In this document: piece after piece, positions 5,721 to 6,375 of the stretch
Layout of the letters: each line of letters opens with the position of its first letter
How positions within the stretch are numbered: position 1 is the first letter of the stretch
Source: JBEKYD01 sp049509915
GTDB taxonomy: Bacteria; Acidobacteriota; Terriglobia; Bryobacterales; Bryobacteraceae
Reading direction: 5' to 3'
DNA length: 6,375 nt
Assembly: GCA_049509915.1 (NCBI GenBank)
Contig: JBEKZL010000356.1
Span: forward strand, 1 to 6,375
Made by a program: the position numbers and the translations under genes
Notes under the pieces: model-generated
The model's database searches: none
The model's input: only the letters and a program-made list of their open reading frames with translations
What the model was told of the DNA's origin: nothing

Positions 5721-5974
5721 AGCCTTTCCAGGACGCGCGCAACCGGGCGCGCCCACGAATGCTGAGGTTCGCACGGCGATAGGCGGCCCGTCAAGGGCGT
5801 AACCGAAGCCACGGGCTGATTCGCACTGGCGGGGAGCACGACGGGCTTCGCGAGACGAGCGCCAGATGAGCGCTGGCGGGGAGGAATAACAGTCGGCTCC
5901 ACGAAGGCGCGGAGCGGGGAGACGAGGGGGAGTGGCGGCGCGCAAAAGCTGCTAAATTAGGTGATGAAACAGCC
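5721..5974. other. Intergenic region between divergent genes, with small repeats
   Basis: This 254-base gap separates the oxidoreductase (leftward) from the small membrane protein (rightward). CTGGCGGGGAG occurs twice, at 5826-5836 and 5873-5883. A hairpin CGCCAG/CTGGCG (5860-5865 with 5873-5878) overlaps the second copy. Just upstream of the oxidoreductase ribosome site, GCGCGC (5735-5740) and GCGCGC (5747-5752) form a 6 bp stem in the leader. On the minus strand TGTTATTCC (5891-5883) could be an extended -10 for the oxidoreductase, leaving a leader of roughly 150 bases. A 61-codon minus-strand frame from GTG 5902 ends at 5717 and is rich in Pro, Arg and Ser; I do not call it a gene. Confidence 0.4.
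5950..5958 (+). promoter_or_regulatory. Extended -10 promoter upstream of the small membrane protein
   Basis: TGC followed by TAAATT (5953-5958) is an extended -10 element ending 16 bases before the ATG at 5975. Initiation about seven bases downstream would leave a leader of only about ten bases. In that case the AGGTGA at 5959-5964, which looks like a ribosome site, would not be in the transcript. No clear -35 hexamer is visible. Confidence 0.4.
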
Positions 5975-6262
5975 ATGGTAGTGCGCATTCGGTTTGGCAA
6001 GGGAGTTAAGGTCAGCCGGAAACGCCGCAAGAATCAGCGAGTGGCGCTGGCCGTGGCGGCGCTGCTCACGCCGGCAGCCTTTCTGGCATTCGTGCTTGGC
6101 TTATGGCAGATTGCGGCCGACCTGAGCTTTGCCTCGAACTTCGCCATTTCAAGCGGCGTATTCTCTCACTGGCACATCTGGTTGGGATCCGCGGCGCTTT
6201 TGCAGTTCTGTGCCTACCGGCTAAACCGGTACGGAAAAAGCGGCGACACAGCAGCATCGTAA
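5975..6262 (+). CDS. Small two-helix membrane protein of unknown function
   Basis: I do not recognise this 95-residue protein. It opens with a strongly basic segment (residues 4-22, ten Arg or Lys). A hydrophobic helix (about 23-45, RVALAVAALL to FVLGLWQI), a short Ala/Ser/Phe loop and a second, weaker helix (about 60-81, VFSHWHIWL to LQFCAY) follow. The tail is a short polar one ending DTAAS. By the positive-inside rule both ends should be cytoplasmic. Codon use is G/C-ending like the neighbours, and a promoter-like element precedes it, which supports a real gene. AGGTGA at 5959-5964 is ten bases upstream of the ATG. It lies divergently from the oxidoreductase and 43 bases before the next rightward gene. 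No catalytic motif is visible. Confidence 0.75.
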   Translation: MVVRIRFGKGVKVSRKRRKNQRVALAVAALLTPAAFLAFVLGLWQIAADLSFASNFAISSGVFSHWHIWLGSAALLQFCAYRLNRYGKSGDTAAS

Positions 6263-6278
6263 CCCGATTTCCGGCATC

Positions 6279-6287
6279 TGTTATCCT
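6279..6287 (+). promoter_or_regulatory. Extended -10 promoter before the right-edge gene
   Basis: TGT followed by TATCCT (6282-6287) is an extended -10 element in the 43-base gap after the small membrane protein. It ends 18 bases before the ATG at 6306, so the leader would be about 12 bases. No -35 hexamer is obvious. The pattern matches the elements at 4173 and 5950. Confidence 0.4.
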
Positions 6288-6305
6288 AGCCCTAGAGACC
6301 CGCCC

Positions 6306-6375
6306 ATGCGTTACAGCCAGTACTCGTATCGCCGATCTTCGTTATTCGGGTACTTCCCTCCTGGAATTCGATGGC
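6306..6375 (+). CDS. N-terminus of a gene running off the right edge
   Basis: An ATG at 6306 opens a frame of 23 codons to the window end, beginning MRYSQYSYRRSSLF and continuing GYFPPGIRW. A basic, Tyr-rich head followed by PPG.RW resembles the cytoplasmic lead-in to a first membrane helix, as in some rhomboid-family proteases of related bacteria, but too little is present to assign it. An extended -10 element lies just upstream, and the ribosome site is weak (AGAGA at 6294-6298). The real start could also lie further right. Confidence 0.45.
   Translation, partial: MRYSQYSYRRSSLFGYFPPGIRW

Noticed and set aside
5718..5945. N-terminal extension of the oxidoreductase to 5945
   Set aside because: The 76 extra residues are Arg/Pro-rich and unlike the family, and a ribosome site plus a standard Rossmann start sit at 5717-5730.
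5964..5981. Five-codon mini-ORF (MKQPW) overlapping the start of the small membrane protein
   Set aside because: Such short frames arise by chance; the only support is a possible short leader starting nearby.
6215..6231. TACCGG/CCGGTA hairpin near the 3' end of the small membrane protein gene
   Set aside because: It lies inside coding sequence with only a 6 bp stem and no T-run after it.

Overview
The window is a high-GC bacterial segment with strong G/C third-codon bias. Six essentially complete protein genes and two gene fragments at the edges fill it, with no RNA genes, transposases or CRISPR arrays. The gene families, the compact layout and the GACAGGCC-type palindromes suggest an Acidobacteriota chromosome, perhaps of the Solibacteres/Bryobacterales type. 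That placement is inference, because the window carries no phylogenetic marker.

Positions 1-4123 form one rightward run. It holds the tail of an unknown gene, a multi-spanning GT-C (GT39/ArnT-like) membrane glycosyltransferase, a small YbjQ/UPF0145 protein, a diaminopimelate-epimerase homologue (dapF), and a WbpA-type UDP-N-acetylglucosamine 6-dehydrogenase whose start overlaps the end of dapF. Cell-envelope chemistry is the common theme: sugar transfer, meso-DAP for peptidoglycan or lysine, and UDP-uronic acid supply. The two gaps around the YbjQ gene each hold one copy of the same ~70 bp composite palindrome. Its left end contains the stop codon of the upstream gene, and the second copy ends directly against the dapF start codon.

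Positions 4124-4531 carry an extended -10 promoter and a short RodZ-type helix-turn-helix gene with no membrane segment. Two G/C-rich hairpins separate it from a convergent Gfo/Idh/MocA-family oxidoreductase on the minus strand (4569-5717). A 254 bp gap with small repeats follows. Then come a two-helix membrane protein of unknown function (5975-6262) and the first 23 codons of another gene at the right edge. Three rightward genes or fragments (4217, 5975, 6306) are preceded by similar TGnTAnnnT promoter elements.

The most notable observation is in the dapF homologue. Both catalytic cysteines are serine and the partner histidine is glutamine, while the substrate-binding asparagines, the arginine and the second-site glutamate are kept. 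Either this lineage runs the reaction differently, or the protein has another function and the cell's real DAP epimerase lies elsewhere.
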